Of a stretch of 7,213 nucleotides of DNA, positions 1 through 6,468 are shown piece by piece; position 1 is the stretch's first letter; each line of letters begins with the position of its first letter. Made by a program: the position numbers and the translations under genes. Below the pieces are notes generated by a model. That model made no database searches. It was not told the origin of the DNA and saw only the letters and a list, made by a program, of their open reading frames with translations. Origin of the DNA: an uncultured Erysipelotrichaceae bacterium (GTDB taxonomy: Bacteria; Bacillota_I; Bacilli_A; Erysipelotrichales; Coprobacillaceae); contig UQVG01000100.1 in NCBI GenBank assembly GCA_900544435.1, forward strand, positions 1 to 7,213. Direction: 5' to 3'.

Positions 1-251
1 AGATTGAAGAAAGGCTCAATCGTACATATAAGCAGAATTATTATGGAACTAATGGTTATGACAAAATCGAAGGTGCCAACAGCTACATGATTCTTTTTGT
101 ATGCTTTTTTAACTTTCTAAGACCACATTCATCATTAGGATTTAAAACACCCGTCACAGGATTATTTGATAATGATATGCTTATGCCTGATCAATGGCTT
201 AAACTTATTGAAATATCACATCATTATCATCCGACAAATACAGCCAACTGA
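1..251 (+). CDS. DDE/rve-type transposase, C-terminal fragment (cut by window edge)
   Basis: An open frame enters from the left edge (first full codon at 3) and stops at TGA 249-251, giving 82 visible residues. The visible start, IEERLNRTYKQ, resembles the segment around the catalytic glutamate of integrase-like (rve/DDE) transposases; the second Glu (codon 9-11) is the best candidate for that residue. Further on comes FNFLRPHSSLGFKTPV, the typical C-terminal 'N-x-RPH-SLG-KTP' signature of this superfamily. About 30 residues follow it, so the C-terminus looks natural rather than truncated. The first two catalytic Asp residues and the start codon are outside the window, so intactness cannot be judged. 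It points towards the terminator of the neighbouring minus-strand operon. The IS family is not assigned: IS3, IS481 and related groups share these motifs. Confidence 0.85.
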   Translation, partial: IEERLNRTYKQNYYGTNGYDKIEGANSYMILFVCFFNFLRPHSSLGFKTPVTGLFDNDMLMPDQWLKLIEISHHYHPTNTAN

Positions 252-545
252 TCATTTCTCTAAGATATGTTCCTAGAGACGATACCCTCATTGCGCCTTT
301 TTCAGTCTTTTTTTATTACTTTTTATAATCCAATGATTTAGAAAATTCTGAAATATTAAGTTTTATAACTTTTTGAATGATTTCACATCGTTCATTGAGT
401 CCTAAAACCTATGATTTTATATAGTTTTCATAAACTTTAGACTCTACCAATCTATCTTTTATTATGCTTTCTATAATTTTACTATAAAAAATTATGATAT
501 AAAAGTATTTAAATGAACTGTATAAATTGTTATTAATTTTTGTAT
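252..545. other. AT-rich intergenic stretch, no gene seen
   Basis: About 300 bp between the transposase stop and the terminator of the minus-strand operon. All frames are broken by frequent stops. The longest ATG frame I noticed on the plus strand is 24 codons (267-341) with no SD. A weak stem lies just behind the transposase stop: TCTCTAAG (257-264) with CCTAGAGA (272-279), one mismatch and a 7-nt loop. It is not followed directly by a T-run, although T-rich runs begin near 297. The right terminal inverted repeat of the insertion sequence should lie in here, but it cannot be recognised without the left end. Confidence 0.6.
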
Positions 546-569
546 AAAATAAAAGCTCTATAAAAGAGC
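546..569 (-). terminator. Intrinsic terminator of the ATPase/nitroreductase/BI-1 operon
   Basis: Read on the minus strand, GCTCT (569-565), a 5-nt loop and AGAGC (559-555) form a short perfect stem. It is followed by TTTTATTTT (554-546), a typical U-rich tail. It begins 9 bp past the stop codon of the BI-1-family gene. The stem is only 5 bp, so it may be modest in strength, but position and tail fit well. Confidence 0.75.
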
Positions 570-578
570 CCTTATTAA

Positions 579-1265
579 CTATTTATTATCTCCAAGTAAA
601 CGAAGAATATTTAAGAAAATATTAACAAAATCTAGATATAAACTAAATGCTCCATAAATACTTAATTTTTCTAGCATTTCTGGATTAGAAACAGCATTGT
701 TATAAAGTTGCAATGATTTTTGCATATCATATGCTGTAATTCCAGCAAATAATACTAAAGAAATAAATGGCATAAGCAAAGAAAGAATACCAAAATTAAA
801 AAATAACATAACAATTGAAAAAATAATATACACAAATAATCCAGCTAAACAAACAGTACCAATTCTTGTTAAATCCATTTTCACAACTGTTCCTAAAATA
901 ACAAGTACACCAAAATAGATTGCTGCTACTAAAAATGCAAGTCCTACACTTAGAGTTGTATAACTAGCAACAACATAAGAAAAGGTAACTCCTGTTAGAA
1001 CTGAATAAGTTATATAAAGTACTTTTGCCATAATTGGTTTCATTGTCATCAAATGTCTTGATAAACCAATAACAACCGCAAATTGAAAAAAAATTAATAA
1101 CAATGGTAACATACTCTCATTATAAATAAATGTTGTTTTCTCTAAAGCATAAGCAGTTATAAAAGTAGTTAATACCCCAATGACCATCCATTTAAAAATA
1201 TTATTAATATATTGTTGAATTGTCATTGTTTTGTCTTCAACAAATTCATAAGTTTTATTATCCAT
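579..1265 (-). CDS. Bax inhibitor-1/YccA family membrane protein
   Basis: This is a 228-residue integral membrane protein of the BI-1/YccA/YetJ (TMBIM) family. About seven hydrophobic segments can be seen, roughly at residues 24-42, 53-72, 79-99, 105-127, 137-157, 160-178 and 203-225. The family hallmark is the last segment, YGAFSLYLDFVNIFLNILRLLG (about 204-225, given here only to mark the place). Asp180 (in ITAYDMQK) and Asp212 (in YLDF) match the positions of the di-aspartyl pair that acts as a pH-sensitive latch in the Bacillus homologue YetJ, a calcium-leak channel; that function is family knowledge and not shown here. The start ATG is supported by SD AGGTG (1273-1277), which overlaps the stop of the upstream nitroreductase, so this is the last gene of a three-gene operon. 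Length is normal for the family. The substrate and physiological role in this organism are unknown. Confidence 0.93.
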   Translation of the reverse strand: MDNKTYEFVEDKTMTIQQYINNIFKWMVIGVLTTFITAYALEKTTFIYNESMLPLLLIFFQFAVVIGLSRHLMTMKPIMAKVLYITYSVLTGVTFSYVVASYTTLSVGLAFLVAAIYFGVLVILGTVVKMDLTRIGTVCLAGLFVYIIFSIVMLFFNFGILSLLMPFISLVLFAGITAYDMQKSLQLYNNAVSNPEMLEKLSIYGAFSLYLDFVNIFLNILRLLGDNK

Positions 1266-1272
1266 AAATTTT

Positions 1273-1277
1273 CACCT
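1273..1277 (-). promoter_or_regulatory. SD of the BI-1 gene, overlapping the nitroreductase stop
   Basis: On the minus strand AGGTG lies 7 nt before the BI-1 ATG and shares its first two bases with the TAG stop of the nitroreductase (1276-1278). A ribosome finishing the upstream gene would sit on this SD, which suggests translational coupling (inference). Confidence 0.75.
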
Positions 1278-1785
1278 ATCCTTGAATAACACGATTATCT
1301 AAAATTTTCTTTTCAGGTAAAGCTTTTTCAACATATCCTAAAATACAACAACCAACACCAACATAATCTTCCAATTGCCATTTTTGAAGATATTCTTTTC
1401 CTTTTTCTAACTCAAACATTTCTTTACAACGATTAATCCAACAAGAACCTATATTTAAAGCATAAGCTCCTGCTTGCATAGCACCTATCACTAAAGATCC
1501 ATCTTTTATACCATTTTTTTCATCTTTTGGAACAAAGATAAAACATACTGTTGGTGCTCCATAGAACGGATCTGACTCTTTACCCCAAACCTTAGCATTA
1601 AGTTTTGAAAGTTCTTTGATTTCTTCTTGATTTTGAACAACCACAATTTTGCTTGATTGTTTATTCATACCACTAGGTGCATTTAAACCACATGCTAAAA
1701 TTGTTTGTAATTCTTCCTCTTTAATTTGTTCTTGTTTATAGCTTCGACAGCTTCTTCTTGTTGTAAGTACTTTAATGGCATCCAT
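1276..1785 (-). CDS. Nitroreductase family protein (FMN-dependent oxidoreductase)
   Basis: A 169-residue flavoprotein of the nitroreductase superfamily, expected to bind FMN as a cytoplasmic homodimer and to use NAD(P)H to reduce nitro compounds, quinones or similar acceptors. The N-terminal TTRRSCRSYK (residues 8-17) is the family's RRS-x-R-x-Y FMN-phosphate-binding motif. NAPSGMNKQS (35-44) is the A-P-S-x-x-N-x-Q motif. The C-terminal half has the GSCWINR and VGVGCCILGY segments, where the family contacts FMN and the dimer interface. It is at the short end of the family's range but looks complete. The ATG has SD GGAGGG (1792-1797) lying within the last codons of the upstream ATPase gene, with only 2 bp between the genes. 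The real substrate cannot be read from sequence; members are often annotated as nitroreductases without any natural nitro substrate. Confidence 0.93.
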   Translation of the reverse strand: MDAIKVLTTRRSCRSYKQEQIKEEELQTILACGLNAPSGMNKQSSKIVVVQNQEEIKELSKLNAKVWGKESDPFYGAPTVCFIFVPKDEKNGIKDGSLVIGAMQAGAYALNIGSCWINRCKEMFELEKGKEYLQKWQLEDYVGVGCCILGYVEKALPEKKILDNRVIQG

Positions 1786-1787
1786 TT

Positions 1788-3086
1788 TTATCCCTCCAAT
1801 CCTAAAAGATAATTAATAAATTGTTGTGCGGTTCTACCTGAAGTTCCTCCATGGGAAAGTTCCCATTTATTGGCTTCTAATAATAATTCTTTTTCTTCCA
1901 TTTGAATATTATTTTTATGAGCTAATTCTAAAACAATATGATTAAATTCTTTTTTCATTGGTTTAGAATAATTGATTTTAACACCAAAACGATTAACTAA
2001 AGAAAGTTTTTCTTCCATTGTATCTGATTGATGCATTCCATTTTCTTGAACAACATCATTACGATCAGACCAGTTTTCTTTAATTAAATGTCTTCTATTA
2101 CTTGTTGCATAAATAAGTATATTTTCAGGTTTTGTTTCAACTCCACCTTCAATAACTGCTTTTAAGAATTTATATTCAATTTCAAATTCTTCAAATGATA
2201 AATCATCCATATAAATAATGAAACGATAGTTTCTATTTTTAATCATCGCAATAATATTAGATAAATCTTTAAATTGATGTTTATAAATTTCAATCATTCT
2301 TAAACCTTGATCATAAAACTCATTCACGATTGCCTTAATACTTGTAGATTTACCTGTTCCACTATCTCCATAAAGTAAAACATTATTTGCTTTTCTACCT
2401 TCAACAAAAGCCACTGTATTATCCAATAATTTTTTCTTTTGAATTTCATAACCTACTAAATCATCTAAAATAACTTCATCCATATTATTAATAGGTTTTA
2501 ATTGCACATAATTTTCTTGACTTGTTGCAATTCTAAAGGCTTTATTCAAACCAAACATACCTACACCATAATCTTTATAAAATTGAGTGACAACATCAAA
2601 GAATTCTTGTTCATTCTTTGTTTCTTCTAATTTTTTAGAAAGTTCTTGAACTTTTAAAGAAACATTTTTGTTATACATTAATTCTGGTTTTGATAAAGCA
2701 TGATAATCAGAAAGTGTTGAAAAACAATCAATATTCAATTCTTTTTCAATACTACTAAAATCATAATGGAAAAGATCATAGAATACTTTAAAATCATTTA
2801 AAGCAAAATGATTAACAGTTCCTTCTCTAGCTCCTTGTTTTTCACAAGTCATACTAAATGGATTTTCATTTGTCATTAATAAATAAGTTAAATAATTATG
2901 CCATAAATTATCATTAAATCCATATTGAGTTGCAAGTTCTAATAATCTTTTTACTTGTCCATAAATTTCTTGACGAAGCTCATGATTAGATTTTTCATCA
3001 TCTGATAACAACTTAGCAAGTTGTACTAAAATTTCATCCTCTGGTAAATTCCCATAAAGAATTAAGTTTGATATTAATTCATACAT
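1788..3086 (-). CDS. AAA+ ATPase, DUF815 family
   Basis: A 432-residue cytoplasmic protein with a P-loop ATPase in its C-terminal half. Walker A is GDSGTGKS (240-247) and Walker B is RFIIYMDD (288-295). ATSN (327-330) is a likely sensor 1, VNRFG (364-368) holds a possible arginine finger, and SGR (416-418) is a sensor-2-like arginine. The DDLVGYEIQKKKLLDNT segment before Walker A and the FEEFEIEYKFLKAVIEGG segment after Walker B are typical of DUF815, a family without an established function. Residues 1-200 form a mostly helical N-terminal region that I do not recognise and that has no obvious catalytic motif. There are no membrane segments. The ATG has SD AGGGGGA (3095-3101) 8 nt upstream. 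It is the first gene of the operon with the nitroreductase and the BI-1 protein, and its last codons contain the nitroreductase SD. A remodelling or motor role is inference from the fold. Confidence 0.9.
   Translation of the reverse strand: MYELISNLILYGNLPEDEILVQLAKLLSDDEKSNHELRQEIYGQVKRLLELATQYGFNDNLWHNYLTYLLMTNENPFSMTCEKQGAREGTVNHFALNDFKVFYDLFHYDFSSIEKELNIDCFSTLSDYHALSKPELMYNKNVSLKVQELSKKLEETKNEQEFFDVVTQFYKDYGVGMFGLNKAFRIATSQENYVQLKPINNMDEVILDDLVGYEIQKKKLLDNTVAFVEGRKANNVLLYGDSGTGKSTSIKAIVNEFYDQGLRMIEIYKHQFKDLSNIIAMIKNRNYRFIIYMDDLSFEEFEIEYKFLKAVIEGGVETKPENILIYATSNRRHLIKENWSDRNDVVQENGMHQSDTMEEKLSLVNRFGVKINYSKPMKKEFNHIVLELAHKNNIQMEEKELLLEANKWELSHGGTSGRTAQQFINYLLGLEG
1792..1797 (-). promoter_or_regulatory. 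SD of the nitroreductase gene, inside the ATPase coding end
   Basis: GGAGGG on the minus strand lies in the Leu-Glu-Gly codons just before the ATPase stop TAA (1788-1790), 6 nt before the nitroreductase ATG. It fixes that start and implies coupled translation of the two genes. Confidence 0.8.
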
Positions 3087-3111
3087 ATATATAATCCCCC
3101 TAATTGCTTAT

Positions 3112-3140
3112 ATTTTACCTCATGTTTCATAAAATTGAAA
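3112..3140 (-). promoter_or_regulatory. Candidate promoter of the ATPase operon
   Basis: On the minus strand, TAAAAT (3117-3112) is a reasonable -10 box. With a 17-nt spacer, TTTCAA (3140-3135) falls at -35 and matches the consensus at only three positions. The implied transcription start is near 3105, giving a short leader with the SD at 3095-3101. The location is forced by the short intergenic region, but the exact boxes are uncertain in such AT-rich DNA. Confidence 0.4.
3125..3140. promoter_or_regulatory. Inverted repeat between the divergent promoters
   Basis: TTTCA (3125-3129), a 6-nt spacer and TGAAA (3136-3140) form a perfect 5-bp dyad. It sits in the middle of the 92-bp divergent region and covers the expected -35 zones on both sides. 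It could be an operator shared by the amylase and the ATPase operon. It lacks the central CG of typical LacI/CcpA sites, and 5-bp arms arise by chance in AT-rich DNA. Confidence 0.25.
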
Positions 3141-3151
3141 TAATTATGATG

Positions 3152-3172
3152 TATAATAGTAACTATGAGGTG
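3152..3172 (+). promoter_or_regulatory. Amylase -10 box and SD
   Basis: A perfect TATAAT (3152-3157) lies 21 bp before the amylase start codon. No good -35 hexamer is found at 16-18 bp spacing, so the promoter may need an activator or be weak. AGGTG (3168-3172) is the SD, 6 nt before ATG 3179, and it decides that start. The implied leader is very short, about 15 nt. Confidence 0.55.
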
Positions 3173-3178
3173 AAAAAA

Positions 3179-4603
3179 ATGGAAAATGGTGTTTTATTAC
3201 AAGGTTTTCATTGGTATATCAAACCTGAAGAAAAACTTTGGAAACAACTTAAAGAAAAAGCAAAATCATATAAAGAAATGGGATTTTCAGCCATATGGTT
3301 ACCACCTGCTTATAAAGGTGTTGGAGGTATTCATGATAATGGTTATGGTGTCTATGATCTTTATGATTTAGGAGAATTTAATCAAAAAGGTAGTATAGAA
3401 ACAAAATATGGAACAAAAGATGACTATTTAGATTGTATTCAAGCTTTTCAAAAAAATAAGATAGATGTCTATGGAGATATTGTTTTAAATCATAAAATGG
3501 GGGCTGATGGTACTGAAATCGTTAACGCTAAAGAAGTCAACCGCCATAATACAAATGAAATCATTTCTGGTGATGAACAAATTGAAGTTGATACTCTTTT
3601 TACTTTCCCAGGTAGAAATAAAAAATATTCTGATTTTATTTGGCATTGGTATCATTTTGATGGGATTGATTATGATGAAAAGACCCATCGTAATACTATT
3701 TTCCTTTTTGATCATAAAAGTTGGGATCAAGAAGTAGATGATGAAAATGGTAATTATGATTATTTAATGGGTGCTGATTTAGATTTTAGTAATGATGAAA
3801 CTGTTCAAGAAGTCACTTCATGGCTTCATTGGTATTTAAATTTAACTCATATCAATGGTTTGCGCTTAGACGCCGTTAAACATATTCCTGCTTATTTTTA
3901 TAAAGATCTTTTACCTAAAATACGTCATGACTTTAATGAAGAAATGTTTACGGTTGGAGAGTATTGGCATGGAGATGTATATCATTTAGAAAACTATTTA
4001 AAAGAGGTCAATTTTGAAATGTCTTTATTTGATGTGCCCCTTCACTATCATTTCTATGATGCCAGCCATAATGAAAATTATGATCTCTCACATATTTTTG
4101 ATCAAACTCTTGTTTCCATGTATCCATTTAATGCCGTCACTTTTGTAGATAATCATGATACAGAACCAAGTCAAGCGTTAGCTTCTTTTATTCCTGATTG
4201 GTTTAAGGGACATGCTTATTGTTTAACTCTTTTAAGAAAAGATGGCTATCCTTGTGTTTTCTATGGTGATTTAGAAGGTATTGATTATGAAAATGTTTCT
4301 TCTAAAAAAGAGATGCTTCAACAACTTCTATTTTTAAGAAAACATTATAATGAAGGTACACAAGTTGATTATTTTGATCATCCTTGTCTAATTGGTTGGA
4401 CAAGACATACTGAAACAAAATCAATGGCAATCATGATGACTAATTCAAATGGTGGTATAAAATCAATGTATGTTGGTAAAGAATATCGTCATTGTTATTA
4501 TGTCAATGTCTTTAATGGTTATCAAAGAGTTCTTATCAATGAAGATGGTTATGGTGATTTTTATTGTGAGGATAAAAACTTTGCTGTATACATAAAAGAG
4601 TAA
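3179..4603 (+). CDS. Cytoplasmic alpha-amylase, glycoside hydrolase family 13 (GH13_5-like)
   Basis: A 474-residue alpha-glucan endo-hydrolase cutting internal alpha-1,4 bonds. All four GH13 regions are present: region I DIVLNH (100-105), region II GLRLDAVKHI (227-236) with nucleophile Asp231, region III TVGEYW (258-263) with acid/base Glu261, and region IV FVDNHDTEP (322-330) with transition-state stabiliser Asp327. The overall pattern (LLQGFHWY start, IWLPPAYKG, YPCVFYGD) is that of the GH13_5 group of E. coli AmyA and bacillar liquefying amylases. There is no signal peptide, so it should act inside the cell on imported maltodextrins or glycogen. The open frame extends 25 codons further upstream, but those codons overlap the promoter and have no SD; the start with SD AGGTG gives the family's usual N-terminus. 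No transporter or other glucan gene is adjacent, and it stands as a single-gene unit. Confidence 0.95.
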   Translation: MENGVLLQGFHWYIKPEEKLWKQLKEKAKSYKEMGFSAIWLPPAYKGVGGIHDNGYGVYDLYDLGEFNQKGSIETKYGTKDDYLDCIQAFQKNKIDVYGDIVLNHKMGADGTEIVNAKEVNRHNTNEIISGDEQIEVDTLFTFPGRNKKYSDFIWHWYHFDGIDYDEKTHRNTIFLFDHKSWDQEVDDENGNYDYLMGADLDFSNDETVQEVTSWLHWYLNLTHINGLRLDAVKHIPAYFYKDLLPKIRHDFNEEMFTVGEYWHGDVYHLENYLKEVNFEMSLFDVPLHYHFYDASHNENYDLSHIFDQTLVSMYPFNAVTFVDNHDTEPSQALASFIPDWFKGHAYCLTLLRKDGYPCVFYGDLEGIDYENVSSKKEMLQQLLFLRKHYNEGTQVDYFDHPCLIGWTRHTETKSMAIMMTNSNGGIKSMYVGKEYRHCYYVNVFNGYQRVLINEDGYGDFYCEDKNFAVYIKE

Positions 4604-4636
4604 TGATTCAGTTTTACTGATTCATTACTCTTTTTT
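4594..4636. terminator. Bidirectional terminator shared by the amylase and the hydrolase
   Basis: An 18-bp stem with a single mismatch (arms 4594-4611 and 4617-4634) and a 5-nt loop TTTTA. The arms begin with AAAA and end with TTTT(TT), so transcripts from either strand get a hairpin followed by a U-run. The stop codon of the amylase (4601-4603) and that of the hydrolase (4625-4627, minus strand) both lie within the stem. Confidence 0.92.
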
Positions 4637-5413
4637 ATCAATATAACAGACCTTACAAACTTCTTTGACCCAACGTGAAGCATCTAACAATAATTCTTCA
4701 TGTCTTAAATCAAATTCAATAATATCAGGTTGTTTGAAATATTTTTCATAACGCCCTAGATACTTTTCACCCATTTTTTTAGCATAGAAAACATGTATTG
4801 TAGTTTGTGGCACTTGGATTTGCGTCCCAACTTTTGTATATAAATCACTACAAAATTGATTTTTCATTGATTCTTTAGAAATAAAAGATAAATCTATTCC
4901 TCTTCCCATGATTTCCATAAATTTCTTGCGATATTCTGCATGTTCATCTTGACTATTCATTCTTTTTTCAATGAATTTTTTAGCAAGTTTACTTCCTTTT
5001 CCAGTAATTAAAGGATAAATAATTGGCATAATAATTGCCGTTTGTATTTTAGCGAGTAATTTAGAAGTTTGATCCATATCACTTGAACCAATAATAGCAT
5101 GATCTATATGAATGTTTTCTCTACTTACAAGTAATGAAACAAAAGAACCACCAAGCGAACATCCATAAGCCCCAAAGATGCTTCCATTAAAATGTTGTTG
5201 AATATACTGTTCAATCTTTTGAGTTTCATCTAGTTCAGAAATAAAAGTAGACTGTTCTGTTTCATCAAAGCCACTATAACTAACAATAGCCACATAAAAA
5301 TGTTCTTTTAAACCTTCTATTACATGTCCAAAATTACTTTTCCAATAACAACCTGTTCCTGGAAATAACATCATGACTGGTTTTGCATTATCTCCAAATG
5401 TATATACTTTCAT
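4625..5413 (-). CDS. Alpha/beta hydrolase fold protein
   Basis: A 262-residue probable serine hydrolase. The nucleophile elbow is YGCSLGG (83-89) with Ser86. FPGTG (17-21) after the first strands is in the place of the oxyanion-hole motif (HGxG-like). His238 in LRHEELLL near the C-terminus is the likely catalytic histidine. The acid residue is not obvious from sequence. Residues about 115-190 form a helical insertion, probably the cap, with a hydrophobic stretch IIMPIIYPLI (127-136). There is no signal peptide. The ATG is supported by SD GGAGGT (5419-5424), 5 nt upstream. It is a single-gene unit with its own promoter and dyad, converging with the amylase. Substrate is unknown: esterase, lipase-like or acyltransferase are all open. 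No neighbouring gene narrows it. Confidence 0.8.
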   Translation of the reverse strand: MKVYTFGDNAKPVMMLFPGTGCYWKSNFGHVIEGLKEHFYVAIVSYSGFDETEQSTFISELDETQKIEQYIQQHFNGSIFGAYGCSLGGSFVSLLVSRENIHIDHAIIGSSDMDQTSKLLAKIQTAIIMPIIYPLITGKGSKLAKKFIEKRMNSQDEHAEYRKKFMEIMGRGIDLSFISKESMKNQFCSDLYTKVGTQIQVPQTTIHVFYAKKMGEKYLGRYEKYFKQPDIIEFDLRHEELLLDASRWVKEVCKVCYIDKKE

Positions 5414-5425
5414 ATAGCACCTCCA

Positions 5426-5453
5426 GTTAGTCTTAACTAACGTTATTTTAACA
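5426..5453 (-). promoter_or_regulatory. Hydrolase promoter (extended -10) with candidate operator
   Basis: On the minus strand TGT-TAAAAT (5453-5445) is an extended -10 box; no convincing -35 is seen, which extended -10 promoters tolerate. Just downstream, over the expected transcription start, lies a perfect 6-bp inverted repeat: GTTAGT (5426-5431), 4-nt spacer, ACTAAC (5436-5441). A repressor bound here would block initiation. Dyads of this size suit TetR- or MarR-type dimers, but no regulator gene is nearby. Confidence 0.5.
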
Positions 5454-5464
5454 TATTTTATAAA

Positions 5465-5488
5465 GAAAAAAGAAGGATTTCTCCTTCT
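5465..5488 (-). terminator. Intrinsic terminator after asparaginase
   Basis: On the minus strand AGAAGGA (5488... shown by its complement at 5482-5488), loop GAAA (5481-5478) and TCCTTCT (5477-5471) form a perfect 7-bp stem with a stable GNRA-type tetraloop, followed by a T-run to 5466. The stem begins within the asparaginase stop codon (5487-5489). It separates the asparaginase transcript from the hydrolase promoter just downstream. Confidence 0.9.
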
Positions 5489-6464
5489 AGTATTGTAAAA
5501 ATATTTCTCTTATTTCATCACGATCATGTGTTTGTGTTAATGCTAACATTAACAAGACTCTTGCTTTTTGTGGTGATAATGTATTTGATGAAATACATAA
5601 ATGATGTGGATCAAAAATTTCATCATCAAACACAATTCCTTGTGAAATACGTGAAGAACGTACAAAAATTGTTCCTTTTTCAGAAAGTTCTTCGATTGCT
5701 TTTAACCATGCTTGGCTATAATTTCCACTTCCTGATCCCGCAATAACAATACCTTCATGACCACTTGCAAGATCATATAAAATTTTAGCGTTCGCTCCAC
5801 TGTAATAAAAAGCAATTGCTACACTTTTAATAGAATCAATACGTTTATTAAAACGTGATTTTACTGTATGGATTTTACTTGTTTGTGTATAGAAATAGAC
5901 TTCTTGATCTTGCATATATCCTAAACATCCAAGAGATCTTTGATCAAAAGCATCGATCTTGAAGTTATTTACTTTTTCAATATCTCTTCCTGAATAAATC
6001 GTATTAGAAAATAATGCAAGGACACCTCGATTATATGATTCTCCATGACATGCTAAACAAATCGCTTGATAAAGATTGAATGGTCCATCTGCACTTGTCG
6101 CTGTTGCTGGACGCATCGCTCCTGTTAAAACGACCGGTTTAGGTGTATTTAATGTTAAAGTTAAAAAGTAGGCTGTTTCATCTAATGTATCTGTTCCATG
6201 AGTCACAACAGCTCCATCTATTGTATCATCAGATAAAATTTCTTCGATATTATTTTTTAAAATCAACCATTTTTCATGTGTCATTTCATTACTATCAATA
6301 TTCATTAATTGATATTCTTTAATATGAGCTACTTCATTAATTTCTGGAATTGTTTCAATAATTGAATCAATATCAATTTCTCCTGCATGATATGCAGCTG
6401 TTTTTCCTTTTTTTCCAGTACCTGCAATTGTACCGCCTGTTGCAACAATAGCAATTGTTTTCAT
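5487..6464 (-). CDS. ansB: L-asparaginase, type II-like, without signal peptide
   Basis: A 325-residue asparaginase/glutaminase-family enzyme hydrolysing L-asparagine to aspartate and ammonia, normally as a tetramer. ATGGTIAG (8-15) is the first signature, with nucleophile Thr12. Tyr25 is in the position of the flexible-loop tyrosine, and Asp57-Ser58 (NIDSNEM) bind substrate. VTHGTDTLDET (87-97) is the second signature with Thr91-Asp92, and Lys164 (IEKVNNFK) completes the second catalytic triad. GAMRPATATSADGPFNLY (115-132) favours the type II (AnsB-like) subgroup over type I. The N-terminus starts directly at the first beta strand, so the protein should be cytoplasmic, unlike the exported enzyme of enterobacteria. 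The ATG has a strong SD that overlaps the acylphosphatase stop, 9 bp between genes. Some glutaminase activity is possible. The symbol rests on subgroup resemblance only. Confidence 0.93.
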   Translation of the reverse strand: MKTIAIVATGGTIAGTGKKGKTAAYHAGEIDIDSIIETIPEINEVAHIKEYQLMNIDSNEMTHEKWLILKNNIEEILSDDTIDGAVVTHGTDTLDETAYFLTLTLNTPKPVVLTGAMRPATATSADGPFNLYQAICLACHGESYNRGVLALFSNTIYSGRDIEKVNNFKIDAFDQRSLGCLGYMQDQEVYFYTQTSKIHTVKSRFNKRIDSIKSVAIAFYYSGANAKILYDLASGHEGIVIAGSGSGNYSQAWLKAIEELSEKGTIFVRSSRISQGIVFDDEIFDPHHLCISSNTLSPQKARVLLMLALTQTHDRDEIREIFLQY

Positions 6465-6468
6465 AGTT

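Noticed and set aside
257..279. Hairpin TCTCTAAG / CCTAGAGA as terminator of the transposase
   Set aside because: One mismatch in a short stem and no T-run directly after it; kept only as a note in the intergenic entry.
267..341. A 24-codon ATG frame in the left intergenic region
   Set aside because: No SD, no recognisable sequence, and frames of this size are expected by chance.
310..377. Two similar T-rich stretches (TTATTACTTTTTATAAT and TTTATAACTTTTTGAATG) as a direct repeat
   Set aside because: Similarity is imperfect and expected in such AT-rich DNA; no further unit is present, so it is not a repeat array.
3104..3178. A 25-codon upstream extension of the amylase frame
   Set aside because: No SD before its ATG, it overlaps the -10 box, and the extra residues do not resemble a signal peptide or amylase sequence; ATG 3179 has a good SD.
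3485..3737. Overlapping open frames on both strands within the amylase gene
   Set aside because: Low-complexity Ile/Met/Lys/Phe-rich shadow frames of the amylase coding sequence without SD or recognisable domains.
5528..5746. A plus-strand 72-codon frame within the asparaginase gene
   Set aside because: Lies antisense to a gene with all active-site motifs intact, and has no recognisable features.
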